The notes under the pieces are model-generated. The model was not told the origin of the DNA. It worked only from the letters and a program-made list of their open reading frames with translations, and did no database searches. Shown one piece after another: positions 51,887-60,981 of a stretch of 64,000 bases of DNA. The stretch lies in contig NZ_BMQT01000002.1 of the NCBI RefSeq assembly GCF_014648255.1, positions 62,001-126,000 of the forward strand. The letters are read 5' to 3'. The stretch comes from Nocardioides albus. GTDB taxonomy: Bacteria > Actinomycetota > Actinomycetes > Propionibacteriales > Nocardioidaceae. The translations under genes were made by a program, and so were the position numbers. How positions within the stretch are numbered: the stretch's first letter is position 1; every line of letters starts with the position of its first letter.

Positions 51887-53227
51887 GTGAACGACGCCTT
51901 CCCCTCTCTCGAGCAGCTGCACGCCATCGGAGCCCTCCAGCAGCCGACCTATTCCGACCCGGCCGCGCTGGCCGCGGCGGTCGAGAAGCTGAGGAACCAG
52001 CCGCCGCTCGTCTTTGCGGGGGAGTGCGACCAGCTCAAGAGCTCGATCGCCGCCGCCGGCCGTGGTGAGGCGTTCATCCTGCAGGGCGGCGACTGCGCCG
52101 AGGTCTTCGCCGAGGCGACCGCCGACAACACCCGCAACAAGCTGCGCGTGCTGCTGCAGATGGCAGTGGTCCTGACGTACGCCGCCTCCGTCCCGGTCGT
52201 GAAGATCGGCCGGCTCGCGGGGCAGTACGCCAAGCCGCGCTCCTCCGACACCGAGACCCGCGACGGGGTGACCCTGCCGGCCTACCGCGGCGACGCCGTG
52301 AACGGCTTCGAGTTCACCGAGGAGTCCCGCATCCCCGACCCCCAGCGGCTGCTGGACGTCTACCACGCCTCCTCCTCGACGCTGAACCTCGTGCGCGCGT
52401 TCACCACCGGCGGCTACGCCGACCTGCGCCAGGTGCACACCTGGAACTCCGAGTTCGTGCGCAACTCGCCCGTCGGTGCGAAGTACGAGGCGATGGGCTC
52501 CGAGATCGAGCGCGCGATCGCGTTCATGGAGGCCATCGGCGCCGACCCGGAGGAGTTCCACCGGGTCGACTTCTACTCCTCCCACGAGGCGCTGCTGCTC
52601 GAGTACGAGCACGCGATGACCCGCATCGACTCGCGCACCGAGACGCCCTACAACGTCTCCGGCCACTTCGTCTGGATCGGTGAGCGCACCCGGCAGCTCG
52701 ACGGCGCCCACGTCGAGTACTTCCGCCACCTCAACAACCCGATCGGCTGCAAGCTCGGCCCCACCGCGACCCCCGACGACGCGCTCGCGCTGGCCGCCAA
52801 GCTCAACCCGAAGAACGAAGAGGGCCGGCTCACCTTCATCACTCGCTTCGGCGCGGGGAAGGTGCGCGACGGGCTGCCCGGGCTGGTCGAGAAGATCACC
52901 GCCGAGGGCGTCAACGTCACCTGGATCTCCGACCCGATGCACGGCAACACCTTCTCCACCTCCAACGGCTACAAGACCCGCCGCTTTGAGGACGTCCTCG
53001 ACGAGGTCCAGGGCTTCTTCGACGTCCACCACGCCCTCGGCACCGTCCCCGGCGGCATCCTGGTGGAGAACACCGGCGACGACGTCACCGAGATCATCGG
53101 TGGCGGCGAGGAGCTCGACGAGGCCGGCCTCGTGCACCGCTACGAGTCCGTCGTCGACCCGCGGTTGAACCGTGTGCAGTCCCTGGAGATGGCCTTTCAG
53201 GTCGCCGAGATGCTCCGCTCCCGCTAG
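51887..53227 (+). CDS. aroG: Class II 3-deoxy-7-phosphoheptulonate synthase
   Basis: First step of the shikimate pathway. 446 residues; hallmark motifs FILQGGDCAEVF, RDGVTLPAYRGDAVNGF, HVEYFRHLNNPIGCKLGPT and VTWISDPMHGNT are present. Length is slightly below the M. tuberculosis enzyme (462), whose N-terminal extension carries part of the allosteric site. Syntenic with Rv2178c. The stop overlaps the convergent GNAT gene by 4 nt (CTAG). Confidence 0.97.
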   Translation: MNDAFPSLEQLHAIGALQQPTYSDPAALAAAVEKLRNQPPLVFAGECDQLKSSIAAAGRGEAFILQGGDCAEVFAEATADNTRNKLRVLLQMAVVLTYAASVPVVKIGRLAGQYAKPRSSDTETRDGVTLPAYRGDAVNGFEFTEESRIPDPQRLLDVYHASSSTLNLVRAFTTGGYADLRQVHTWNSEFVRNSPVGAKYEAMGSEIERAIAFMEAIGADPEEFHRVDFYSSHEALLLEYEHAMTRIDSRTETPYNVSGHFVWIGERTRQLDGAHVEYFRHLNNPIGCKLGPTATPDDALALAAKLNPKNEEGRLTFITRFGAGKVRDGLPGLVEKITAEGVNVTWISDPMHGNTFSTSNGYKTRRFEDVLDEVQGFFDVHHALGTVPGGILVENTGDDVTEIIGGGEELDEAGLVHRYESVVDPRLNRVQSLEMAFQVAEMLRSR

Positions 53228-53691
53228 TCCCGCGCCCAGGCCAACTGCATGATCTCCTCGCCGTCGCGGAGGGTGCTGCGGTTGCCGGTGTCGGTGAAGC
53301 CGGTGCGCTCGTAGAGACGCTGGGCGCGCCGGTTGTCGGTGCGGGTCCACACGCTGAGGCCCTCCCAGTCGCGTGACTGGAGGTCGCGGATCATCTCGGT
53401 GCCGACATGAGAACCCCAGACCGCCGGGTCGACGAAGACCATCGAGAGGTGGCCGTAGCCGGGGAGCGGGACGCCGTCGACGAGGTAGGTCTCGGCCACC
53501 AGCATTCCCGCGGGGCGAGGGCCGTAATGGGCGAGCAACGCGAGCTCGGCCGCTGCCAGCTTCCCCTCAACCCTGCGGATCCGACCCGCCGTGGCGTTGC
53601 GCCGACGAGCGGCATTGGCGGCCCGCCAGATGTCGACGGCGACGGCGCGCTGCTCGGTGCTGTCGATCTCGGCGACGATGATTCTCGGCAT
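53224..53691 (-). CDS. GNAT-family N-acetyltransferase
   Basis: 155 residues. Core motif DPAVWGSHVGTEMIRDLQSRDWE and SVWTRTDNRRAQRLYERTGF, the standard GNAT C-terminal signature, are clear. Target unknown. ATG start at 53691, 15 bp downstream of the zinc-ribbon gene, so probably co-transcribed with it. Confidence 0.9.
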   Translation of the reverse strand: MPRIIVAEIDSTEQRAVAVDIWRAANAARRRNATAGRIRRVEGKLAAAELALLAHYGPRPAGMLVAETYLVDGVPLPGYGHLSMVFVDPAVWGSHVGTEMIRDLQSRDWEGLSVWTRTDNRRAQRLYERTGFTDTGNRSTLRDGEEIMQLAWARD

Positions 53692-53706
53692 GTGCAGGAC
53701 GCCGGG

Positions 53707-54846
53707 CTACAGCGTCATCAGCCAGATGCCGAGCACGAGCGTCACGATCATGAAGATGGCGCCTACCCACAGCAGCACGACCCAGGTCGAGGGGTTGTCC
53801 TCGGCCTCGCCGGCCATCAGGGAGGAGACGTACTCCTGCTGCGCGCCGTAGTCGCCGAAGTCCTGCTCGAGAGGCTCCTGCTCGCCGACGTATCCATAAC
53901 CGCTCTGCCAGTCGTTGGTCCCCTCGGTGGCAAAGGCCTCCTCGGCGTAGCCGGTCGCATAGGCGGGCTGGGTGTCGTAGACCTGATCGGTCGAGGTCTC
54001 CTCCGGCACCGCCTCCGAAGGCGGGGCCCAATGACGCGCCTTCCCGTTCCGCGACTCCTGCACGAGCGTCCCGGAGGGCTCGACGAAGGGTCGGTACGCA
54101 GCTTCGGCCGTGGCCTCGGAGACCGGCTCCGGCTCGGGGATCGGGCCGGGGACAGGATCGGGCCCTGGGACGGGCTCCGGGGCGGGGACGGGTTCGGGCC
54201 CTGGGACCGGCTCGGGCTCCGGGACCGGCTCGGGCTCCGGGACGGGGCTCGGGTCAGGGCTCGGGTCTGGGAAGGGCGAGGGGTCCGGGAGCGGCGACGG
54301 CTCCGGATCAGGGATCACGGCGTCGGTGCCGGTCGGCCTCTGCGCCGGCGGCGGTGTGGTCGGTGGTGCGAAGGCCGAACGGACCGCAGTGGACTCGTTC
54401 GGCTCGTCGTCGGTGTCGAGGCGCTCCTCGACGTCGGGGGACGTGCGCCTCGAGGTGCGCTCGGCGGGCTCGTCCTCCGCAACCGCGGCCGACGACGCCG
54501 GGCCGGGCAGGTTGTCGTCGCCGTAGGCGCTGATCCGGGGCAGGCTCAGGGAGGTCTGCTCCGCTTCGGGAACGTCGTCGATCGCCTCCGGGGCGGTCGA
54601 CGCGGCCGGCTTCCGGATCACGGTCGACTCGTTGGGCTCGTCGGACCCCGGCGTACTGTCGTCGTTCGCAGCAGCGTGCGTGGCTTCGGGCTTCGCTTCA
54701 GCACTGGACACGGGTGGCGTCCTTTCCTCTACATCGATGGAGTCGGCCTCGGCGGCTCGGTCGGGCTCCGTGGCGACCTCGAGACCGCACATCGGACACG
54801 TGGGCTCATCAGCGAACCGGTGTCCACACTGTGCGCAGCTGGTCAT
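53707..54846 (-). CDS. Zinc-ribbon, Pro/Glu-rich tail-anchored membrane protein
   Basis: 379 residues from ATG 54846. CAQC (4-7) and CPMC (17-20) make a zinc ribbon. Residues 25-330 are disordered and acidic, including about 50 residues of PVPEPEP-type repeats (near 185-235). One C-terminal helix (about 358-377) anchors it. DEPNEST followed by V/A-I/V-R occurs twice (Thr75, Thr153). It lies near a PASTA kinase gene and could be a kinase substrate (inference). Longer in-frame upstream starts would invade the nfo region. Confidence 0.75.
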   Translation of the reverse strand: MTSCAQCGHRFADEPTCPMCGLEVATEPDRAAEADSIDVEERTPPVSSAEAKPEATHAAANDDSTPGSDEPNESTVIRKPAASTAPEAIDDVPEAEQTSLSLPRISAYGDDNLPGPASSAAVAEDEPAERTSRRTSPDVEERLDTDDEPNESTAVRSAFAPPTTPPPAQRPTGTDAVIPDPEPSPLPDPSPFPDPSPDPSPVPEPEPVPEPEPVPGPEPVPAPEPVPGPDPVPGPIPEPEPVSEATAEAAYRPFVEPSGTLVQESRNGKARHWAPPSEAVPEETSTDQVYDTQPAYATGYAEEAFATEGTNDWQSGYGYVGEQEPLEQDFGDYGAQQEYVSSLMAGEAEDNPSTWVVLLWVGAIFMIVTLVLGIWLMTL

Positions 54847-54973
54847 GCCACCCCCATGGCGTCGAAGATCACTCTCGTGCAGTTCCCAGCGTAGACGACC
54901 GGAGTGAGGGCGAGCGGTGAGCCAGCTCGTCCGCAGGTGCCGAGCGAGGGAGTGTCCAGGCCGAACATGGTGG

Positions 54974-55867
54974 TCACCTGTCCGATCGGTGCGCCGATGC
55001 GCGCAGATCGCGGAGCAGCGCCATGTCGGGGTTGTCCGCGTCGCGGGAGCCCGGCGTCTCGAGGATGAAGGGCACCCCGGCAGTCGCCGGATGAGCGAAG
55101 AGCTCCTCGAAAGCCCGGGTGCCGATGTGGCCGCGACCGATCTGCTCGTGGCGGTCGAGATGCTTGCCGCGTACGTCCTTGGAGTCGTTGGCATGGATCA
55201 GCCGGAGCCGCCCGGGGCCGCCGATCTCGACGATCTGATCGACGCATGCGGTGGCCCCACCCGGCTCGTCGAGCGGGGCCCCGGCGGCGAAGACGTGGCA
55301 GGTGTCCAGGCAGATCCCGGCCTTGGGGTGGAAGTCGACTGCGTCGAGGTAGGTGGGCAGATCCTCCACACCCGCGCACAGCGACCGTCCCTGCCCGGCG
55401 GTCGGCTCCAGCAGCAGCCAGGGAGCGTCGTCGGCAGAGATCTCGTCTAGCACGGGGAGCAGCGCCTCGCGTACCTGCTTCATCGCGGCAGCGTGCTTCT
55501 CGACCGCGTCGCCCTCGGGAGAGACGAACGAGCCGGTGTGGATGACGACGCCCTCGGCGCCGATCTCGGCGGCCCGGCGCAGGTTGTGCGCGACCAGGGC
55601 AGCCGACCTCTCGTACGTCGCCGGGGTCGGTGAGCCGAGGTTGACCAGGTAGGGAGCGTGGATGAAGGCACGCATCCCGCGCCGTTCGAGCTCGGCCCGA
55701 AAGGCCCTGTCCTCGGCCGGCTTGCCGGCCGAGAGCGCCCAGCCCCGCGGGTTGCCGACGAAGATCTGCAGGGTCTCGCCACCGACCGCGTCGGTGTTGG
55801 CGAGGGCACCGGCGACGAGGCCCTTGCCGACCTGTACGTGGGTGCCGATCGGGTTTCTCAGGGTCAA
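54974..55867 (-). CDS. nfo: Deoxyribonuclease IV (AP endonuclease)
   Basis: 297 residues; TIM-barrel zinc enzyme that cuts abasic sites in base excision repair. Metal-site motifs: FIHAPYLVNLGS, VIHTGSF, LLEPTAGQG, CLDTCHVFAAG, HANDSKDVRGKHLDRHEQIG and the final ETPG. Start taken as TTG 55867, 2 bp after the kinase stop with no clear ribosome site, so it is probably coupled to the kinase gene. The biological link to the kinase is unclear. Confidence 0.92.
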   Translation of the reverse strand: MTLRNPIGTHVQVGKGLVAGALANTDAVGGETLQIFVGNPRGWALSAGKPAEDRAFRAELERRGMRAFIHAPYLVNLGSPTPATYERSAALVAHNLRRAAEIGAEGVVIHTGSFVSPEGDAVEKHAAAMKQVREALLPVLDEISADDAPWLLLEPTAGQGRSLCAGVEDLPTYLDAVDFHPKAGICLDTCHVFAAGAPLDEPGGATACVDQIVEIGGPGRLRLIHANDSKDVRGKHLDRHEQIGRGHIGTRAFEELFAHPATAGVPFILETPGSRDADNPDMALLRDLRASAHRSDR

Positions 55868-55869
55868 GA

Positions 55870-57975
55870 TCAGTTCAGCCAGATCGTGATCATGGAGCCG
55901 TAGGGCGCCTCACCGCTCGCGGGTTCCTGACGCGTCACGTAGCCCAGCCCGAGGATGATCTCTGCCTCCGGCAACTCCGTGACCTGGAACCCGGCGGACT
56001 CGAGTGCCTGTCGGGCGGTCGCCTTGTCGGCGCCGACGACGTTGGGGACCGGCACCGCGGCCGGGCCCTTGGCCACGACCAGCGTCACGGTCTCGCCCTT
56101 GGGGAGCGTGCCGGAGCTCGGGCTCTGGCTGAGCACGGTGCCGGGCTGGATCTCCTGGTTCTCCTCCTCGGTGATCTCGACCTTCAGGCCGTCGGCCTCC
56201 AGCGACTTCTTGGCTCGCTCGGCGCTGCGGCCGGTCCAGTCGATGATGTCGACGGGTGCCGGGCCCTTGCTGATCACGAGGACTACGGCCTTGCCGGGGC
56301 GCACCAGCGTGCCGGGTCGGGGCTGGGAGTTGATGACGTGGCCCTCGGGGACATTGTCGTTGAACCTCTTGATCGGATCGCCGACGTTGAGCCCGACATC
56401 CTGGATCAGGTCTTGGGCATCGTCGGCGAGCATGCCCTTGACCTTGGGCACCGAATACTCCTCCACGCCCTTGCTCACGCTGATCTCGACCGTCGCGCCG
56501 GGGAGCGCCTTGTGGCCGCGACCGGGGTCGGAGTCGATGACCACGCCCTTGTCGACCGTCTCGGAGAACTCGGTGTTGGCCGTGACCTCGAAGCCGGCCT
56601 CCTGCAGCTCCGTGGTCGCCGCCGCCTTGCTCAGGCCGGCCACCGACGGCACCCGCTCGTAGCGGCCGTCGACGAACCACCAGATGCCGGTCGCCACCAG
56701 GGCGACGGCGACCACGGCGGCGGTGATCGCGATCGGACCCTTCCAGGGCGCCGGCATGCCTCGACGCTGCTTCGGCTGCTTGGGGGTGGGAGCGATGCGT
56801 ACGTTCTCCTCGGGCTCGCTCAGCGAGAGCCGTGCGCCCGAGGGGAGGCCGACGGGAGGCGGTCCCGGCGGGCCCGAAGGACGGCCCGGCGGCGGACCGG
56901 AGGGTCCCAGGCCGAGCGCGGGCAGGACCGCGGTCGATTCGGCGCTGGACTCGTCGTGGGTACGTGCCGGGAAATCGGCGGCCCGAGTCCCGTCGTCGGC
57001 TGCGCCGGCGGTGGGGAGCGCCAGGTCGGCGGTGAGGTCGGGGTCGTCGAAGATGCCCGCCGACAGGGTGGCCATGACGCGGGTGACCATGCGCAGCAGC
57101 ACGCCGGCGTCGGCGGGGCGCAGCTCCGGGTCGCGGGCGGTCGCGCGGGCGACCAGCGCATCGACGTATCGCGGGATTCCGGGCGCGGCCTTCGACGGCG
57201 GCGGGATGTCCTCGTGGACGTGCTTGTAGGCGATGTCGACCGGGGACGGTCCGCTGTGGGGCTTGCGCCCGGTGAGCAGCTCGTAGAGCACGACGCCGAC
57301 GGCGTAGACGTCGCTGCGCGGCCCGGACTTGGACTCGGTGACCAGCTCGGGCGCCAGATAGGAGACCGTGCCGACCAGGTTGCCGGTGGTGGCGTCGTTG
57401 GAGTTGTTGGTCATCACCCGCGCCAGACCGAAGTCGGCGACCTTGACCCGCTGCGAGATCGAGCCGGGGCCGGTGGTGATGAGCACGTTCTCGGGCTTGA
57501 TGTCGCGGTGCACGATCCCGACCGCGTGCGCCGCGGTCATCGCGCTCAGGATCGGCTCGACGTACGCCAGCGCCTTCGCGGCGCCCAGCGGCGCCTGCGA
57601 CGCGATCGTGTCGCGCAGGGTGTGGCCCTCGATGTACTCCATCGCGAGGAAGGCGACGCCGTCGTCCTCGTCCTGGTCGTAGACGGCGACCACGTTGGGG
57701 TGGGACAGCTTCGCGGCAGACCTGCCCTCGCGTACGAACCGGTCGGCGAAGTTGCCCTCCTCGTCGAGGTCCTGGTGCATGACCTTGACGGCGACGATGC
57801 GGTCCAGCCGGGTGTCGTGGGCGACGTAGACCGTCGCCATCCCGCCCTTGGCGACCTTCTCGACGATCCGGTAACGCATCCCCAAGACCTTGCCCAGAAG
57901 GGGGTCGGATGCGGTAGCCGAGCCTCCGCCGTGGCGTCCGACGACGCTGTCACGGGGGTCCGCCTCACTAGCCAC
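55870..57975 (-). CDS. PASTA-domain Ser/Thr protein kinase (PknL/PknB type)
   Basis: 701 residues from GTG 57975, with AGGAGG 5 nt upstream. Kinase domain about 34-300: VAKGGMATVYVA, Lys64, HRDIKPEN (156-163), DFGLA (181-185), activation loop to APE (208-210). A disordered juxtamembrane segment (305-412) contains ESTAV around Thr348. One membrane helix (about 414-434), then four extracellular PASTA repeats to the end. The position next to an Rv2175c-like gene is that of pknL; unlike M. tuberculosis PknL, this one has PASTA repeats. Senses wall precursors in related kinases. Confidence 0.95.
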   Translation of the reverse strand: MASEADPRDSVVGRHGGGSATASDPLLGKVLGMRYRIVEKVAKGGMATVYVAHDTRLDRIVAVKVMHQDLDEEGNFADRFVREGRSAAKLSHPNVVAVYDQDEDDGVAFLAMEYIEGHTLRDTIASQAPLGAAKALAYVEPILSAMTAAHAVGIVHRDIKPENVLITTGPGSISQRVKVADFGLARVMTNNSNDATTGNLVGTVSYLAPELVTESKSGPRSDVYAVGVVLYELLTGRKPHSGPSPVDIAYKHVHEDIPPPSKAAPGIPRYVDALVARATARDPELRPADAGVLLRMVTRVMATLSAGIFDDPDLTADLALPTAGAADDGTRAADFPARTHDESSAESTAVLPALGLGPSGPPPGRPSGPPGPPPVGLPSGARLSLSEPEENVRIAPTPKQPKQRRGMPAPWKGPIAITAAVVAVALVATGIWWFVDGRYERVPSVAGLSKAAATTELQEAGFEVTANTEFSETVDKGVVIDSDPGRGHKALPGATVEISVSKGVEEYSVPKVKGMLADDAQDLIQDVGLNVGDPIKRFNDNVPEGHVINSQPRPGTLVRPGKAVVLVISKGPAPVDIIDWTGRSAERAKKSLEADGLKVEITEEENQEIQPGTVLSQSPSSGTLPKGETVTLVVAKGPAAVPVPNVVGADKATARQALESAGFQVTELPEAEIILGLGYVTRQEPASGEAPYGSMITIWLN

Positions 57976-58075
57976 GCGATCCTCCTGTCTCCGGTTGGAG
58001 AAGTATTCCGGACCGGGCAATGGTACGGACCAGCGGGTCCGACTCACGACTTTCCGCAGTGGCTACCCGGGCCGG

Positions 58076-58081
58076 TAATGT
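58076..58081 (+). promoter_or_regulatory. -10 hexamer of the Rv2175c-like gene (leaderless)
   Basis: TAATGT ending 7 nt before the ATG at 58089, in the divergent gap to the kinase. Confidence 0.5.
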
Positions 58082-58088
58082 GATTGTT

Positions 58089-58460
58089 ATGAGCGAATTG
58101 CGGCTGGCCGAGCAGGATCTGGGTGTCCTGGTGGATGAGTGGATCGACTGGGCCACGGCCGCGTCGCAGCTCGGTGTGACCGTGGGGAAGGTGCGCACCA
58201 TGATCCGCGAGCACGAGCTCGCCGCGGCGGTTCCTCCGGGGATGAAGGGCCAGCACATCCCGGCCCTGTTCATCCAGGACGGTCTGCCGGTCAAGGGCCT
58301 GGGCGGGCTGCTGCACGTGCTCCACGACGGACGCTACGACGACCGCGAGATCATCGCCTGGCTCTTCCTCGACGACGATCTGCCCGGCCGCCCGATCGAC
58401 GCACTTCGTGAGAACCGCGGGTCGGAGGTCAAGCGCCGGGCTCAGGCCATGGCACTCTAG
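58089..58460 (+). CDS. Rv2175c-family DNA-binding protein
   Basis: 123 residues. N-terminal winged-HTH-like part includes WIDWATAASQLGVTVGKVRT, and the C-terminal part VKGLGGLLHVLHDGRYDDRE is the Rv2175c signature. In M. tuberculosis the homolog binds DNA and is phosphorylated by PknL, its divergent neighbour; the same divergent pair is seen here. ATG 58089 is preferred over an upstream in-frame start at 58020. Confidence 0.88.
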   Translation: MSELRLAEQDLGVLVDEWIDWATAASQLGVTVGKVRTMIREHELAAAVPPGMKGQHIPALFIQDGLPVKGLGGLLHVLHDGRYDDREIIAWLFLDDDLPGRPIDALRENRGSEVKRRAQAMAL

Positions 58461-58494
58461 GCCGAGCCCGGTCCCGTACGTCTCGGAGGAACCC

Positions 58495-58911
58495 GTGAGG
58501 TCGAAGTCTGCCCTGGTTGGCCTGCTGCTCGCAGTCGCGCTGGCGCTGTTCGCCGGATGCGGTGGTGGATCCGGAGACGGGTCCGGTTCGGGGGAGGGCC
58601 AGAAGAGCGGCACCGACCCCGAGAGCGGGGTCGCCTGGATCGCGGAGTCGGACCTGCCACCTGAAGGGGTGGAGACGCTGGAGCTGATCGACGCGGGCGG
58701 CCCGTTCCCGTATCCGGGCAAGGACGGGAGCACCTTCGGCAACCGCGAGGGGATCCTGCCGGACGAGGCGTCGGGCTACTACGCCGAATTCACGGTGCCC
58801 ACGCCCGGCTCCGAAGATCGTGGCGCGCGGCGTATCGTCACCGGTGAGGGTGGAGAGTTCTACTACACCGAGGACCACTACGAGTCGTTCTCACGGATCG
58901 ACCGGGGGTGA
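58495..58911 (+). CDS. Guanyl-specific ribonuclease (RNase Sa/barnase-like), lipoprotein
   Basis: 138 residues from GTG 58495 with GGAGGA upstream. Signal peptide with lipobox LFAGC (Cys22), then a Gly/Ser-rich linker (23-40) and an RNase Sa-like domain (45-138). The catalytic set is intact: Glu98 (YYAEFTV), Arg113 (GARRIVTGE) and His128 (YTEDHYESF). The disulfide cysteines of RNase Sa are missing. Followed at once by its barstar-type inhibitor gene. A surface-anchored form is unusual, since the classic family members are released. Confidence 0.88.
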   Translation: MRSKSALVGLLLAVALALFAGCGGGSGDGSGSGEGQKSGTDPESGVAWIAESDLPPEGVETLELIDAGGPFPYPGKDGSTFGNREGILPDEASGYYAEFTVPTPGSEDRGARRIVTGEGGEFYYTEDHYESFSRIDRG

Positions 58912-58916
58912 TGGGA

Positions 58917-59339
58917 ATGAGCGGACTGGCAGGTCTTCTTGCCGGGAGGACCGATCCCGGCGTCTATCGCTGGCACACCGAGCTGGCGGCTGCTGATCTC
59001 GCCGACTCGGTGGCTGCGGCCGGCTGGTCGCTGGCCGAGGTCTCCGACGTCGCCGAGACCAAGGACGAGGTGCTGGCCGCCATCGGCGCCGCACTCGGGT
59101 TCCCGGCCCACTTCGGCCGCAACCTCGACGCGCTGTGGGACTCGCTGCGCGACCTCGCTGCGCCGACGGTGCTGCTGTGGGAGACGTGGGGGAGCGCTGC
59201 GTACGCAGATCGTGCTGGTTTCGACAAGATCGTCCGGGTCCTCACGGACCGTGCGGCGGAGATCTCCGAGGACCGGCCGGCGTTCACCGTGCTGCTGCGC
59301 GGGGACGGCCCGGAGACCGATCTGACCGATCTGGGCTGA
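58917..59339 (+). CDS. Barstar-family ribonuclease inhibitor
   Basis: 140 residues, no signal peptide, so cytosolic. The barstar core FPAHFGRNLDALWDSLRDL (about 64-82) carries the acidic helix that plugs the RNase active site. ATG 58917 is preferred because GGGGGTGAT precedes it with correct spacing; GTG 58908, overlapping the RNase stop, is an alternative. Presumably protects the producer against its own RNase. Confidence 0.9.
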   Translation: MSGLAGLLAGRTDPGVYRWHTELAAADLADSVAAAGWSLAEVSDVAETKDEVLAAIGAALGFPAHFGRNLDALWDSLRDLAAPTVLLWETWGSAAYADRAGFDKIVRVLTDRAAEISEDRPAFTVLLRGDGPETDLTDLG

Positions 59340-60878
59340 TCACCCGACGGTGACGGTTCGGGTCGGGTAGCCGGTGGCTCCGTCGGGAGCGGGCGGCGCC
59401 TCCCAGTCGGTCTGCGGTTCGCCGGTGCGGTCGAAGGCACGCGCCTGGACCCGGTGCTCGCCCTCGGTCGCGTCCCAGCGGTAGGTCCACTGACGCCAGG
59501 TGTCGATGCTGTCCTCGGCGGCGAGCTCGGCGGGCTGCCAGGGACCGTCGTCGATGCGTACCTCGACCTTGCTCACGCCGCGGTGCTGCGCCCAGGCGAC
59601 GCCGGCGACGGTCCGTTTGCCGGGCATGACGTCTTCACCGGGCAGGTCGATGCGGCACTGCGTCTTGATCGGGCCCTCGGCAGACCAGCCGCGGTCGGTC
59701 CAGTAGGCGCGGAAGTCGGCGAAGCGGGTGACCTCGAGCTCGGTGAGCCACTTGGTCGCCGAGACGTAGCCGTAGAGGCCGGGGACGACCATGCGGACGG
59801 GGAAACCGTGGTCGCGGGTCAGGGGTTCGCCGTCCTGGGCGATCGCGAGCAGCGAGTCGCGGCCGTCGGTCAGCGCCTCGAGCGGGGTGCCGATGGTGAT
59901 GCCGTCGGCACCGGTGGACTTCACCGCGTCGGCATCAGGATCGACGCCGGCCCGCGCGAGGACGTCGCGGATGCGTACGCCGGTCCAGGTGGCGTTGCCG
60001 ATCAGGTCGCCGCCGACCTCGTTGGAGACGCAGCAGATCGTCACCCGGCGCTCGTAGAGCGGCATCGCGAGCAGGTCCTGGTAGGTCAGCTCGACGGGGT
60101 TGTCGACCAGGCCGTGGATCTTGAGCCGGTAGTCGGCGACATCGAGGCGTGGGGTGAGCAGGGCGATGTCGATCCGATAGAAGTCCTCGACCGGGGTCAG
60201 GTGGGGCGTGAGGCCATCGATACGGAGCTCCGCGCCCGCCGGGAGGGGCGCGGCGGGAGAGACGGTCGCGGGGATCGCGACCTTCGTCGCCGGGTGGCGG
60301 CGGCCGGTGACCACCTTCGCGCCGACCCCGCTCGCCACCCCCACCGCGGTCACGGCCGAAGCCGCCACCAGGAACCTACGGCGGTCGAACCCGTCGGGTG
60401 CCTCCGCCTCGATGGCTGCGCCGGTCCGCGAGGCCTGCCTCAGGCGTCGGGTCAGCAGGACCAGTGCGGTGATGCCGGCGGCCAGCCCGATCAGCAGCGC
60501 GATGATCCCTGCTGTCCCGTTTCCAGATCGGTCGGCGAGCAGGGCGGCGATGTCCACGGCGCCGAGGATCAGCAGCATGCCTACGCCGAGCGCGAGGCGG
60601 CGTACGGCCAGGGCACCGGCCACGCCGAGCAGGCCCAGCGTCACGAGCGCGACGCAGGCCAGCAGGATCGGCTTGTCGGCGGTGCCGAAGGTGGCGACCG
60701 CCGCCTCCTTGAGCCAGCGCGGGGTGAGGTCGATGACCCGGTCGCCGAGCGCGAGCAGGGGAGAGGCGCCGCCGGCGAGGGCGGCGATGAGCTCGGCGAT
60801 GCCGAGGCCGAGTACGCCGGAGGCCACCCCGGCGACAGGGCCGACGACGGGGCGGCTCGGGAGCGTGCGGGATGTCAT
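59340..60878 (-). CDS. Membrane-bound molybdopterin oxidoreductase (sulfite-oxidase family)
   Basis: 512 residues. Four N-terminal helices (about 12-35, 70-90, 95-112, 120-140), an RRRFLVAASAV twin-arginine-like segment near 170, then the Moco domain with the molybdenum-ligand cysteine in VTICCVSNEVGG (about 285) and a C-terminal dimerisation domain with RVQARAFD. Probably acts outside the membrane; substrate unknown. It ends directly at the barstar stop and is divergent from a SigK/RskA-type pair that may control it. Confidence 0.9.
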   Translation of the reverse strand: MTSRTLPSRPVVGPVAGVASGVLGLGIAELIAALAGGASPLLALGDRVIDLTPRWLKEAAVATFGTADKPILLACVALVTLGLLGVAGALAVRRLALGVGMLLILGAVDIAALLADRSGNGTAGIIALLIGLAAGITALVLLTRRLRQASRTGAAIEAEAPDGFDRRRFLVAASAVTAVGVASGVGAKVVTGRRHPATKVAIPATVSPAAPLPAGAELRIDGLTPHLTPVEDFYRIDIALLTPRLDVADYRLKIHGLVDNPVELTYQDLLAMPLYERRVTICCVSNEVGGDLIGNATWTGVRIRDVLARAGVDPDADAVKSTGADGITIGTPLEALTDGRDSLLAIAQDGEPLTRDHGFPVRMVVPGLYGYVSATKWLTELEVTRFADFRAYWTDRGWSAEGPIKTQCRIDLPGEDVMPGKRTVAGVAWAQHRGVSKVEVRIDDGPWQPAELAAEDSIDTWRQWTYRWDATEGEHRVQARAFDRTGEPQTDWEAPPAPDGATGYPTRTVTVG

Positions 60879-60981
60879 GCTGTGGGTTCGTGGCTGCTCG
60901 ATGCTCGGATGGGACCAATCCTCCCACTCTTCGGCTGCGAATCCGTGGTGAGAGCTGTCGATTCTGTAGGAGGGAGTGCGC

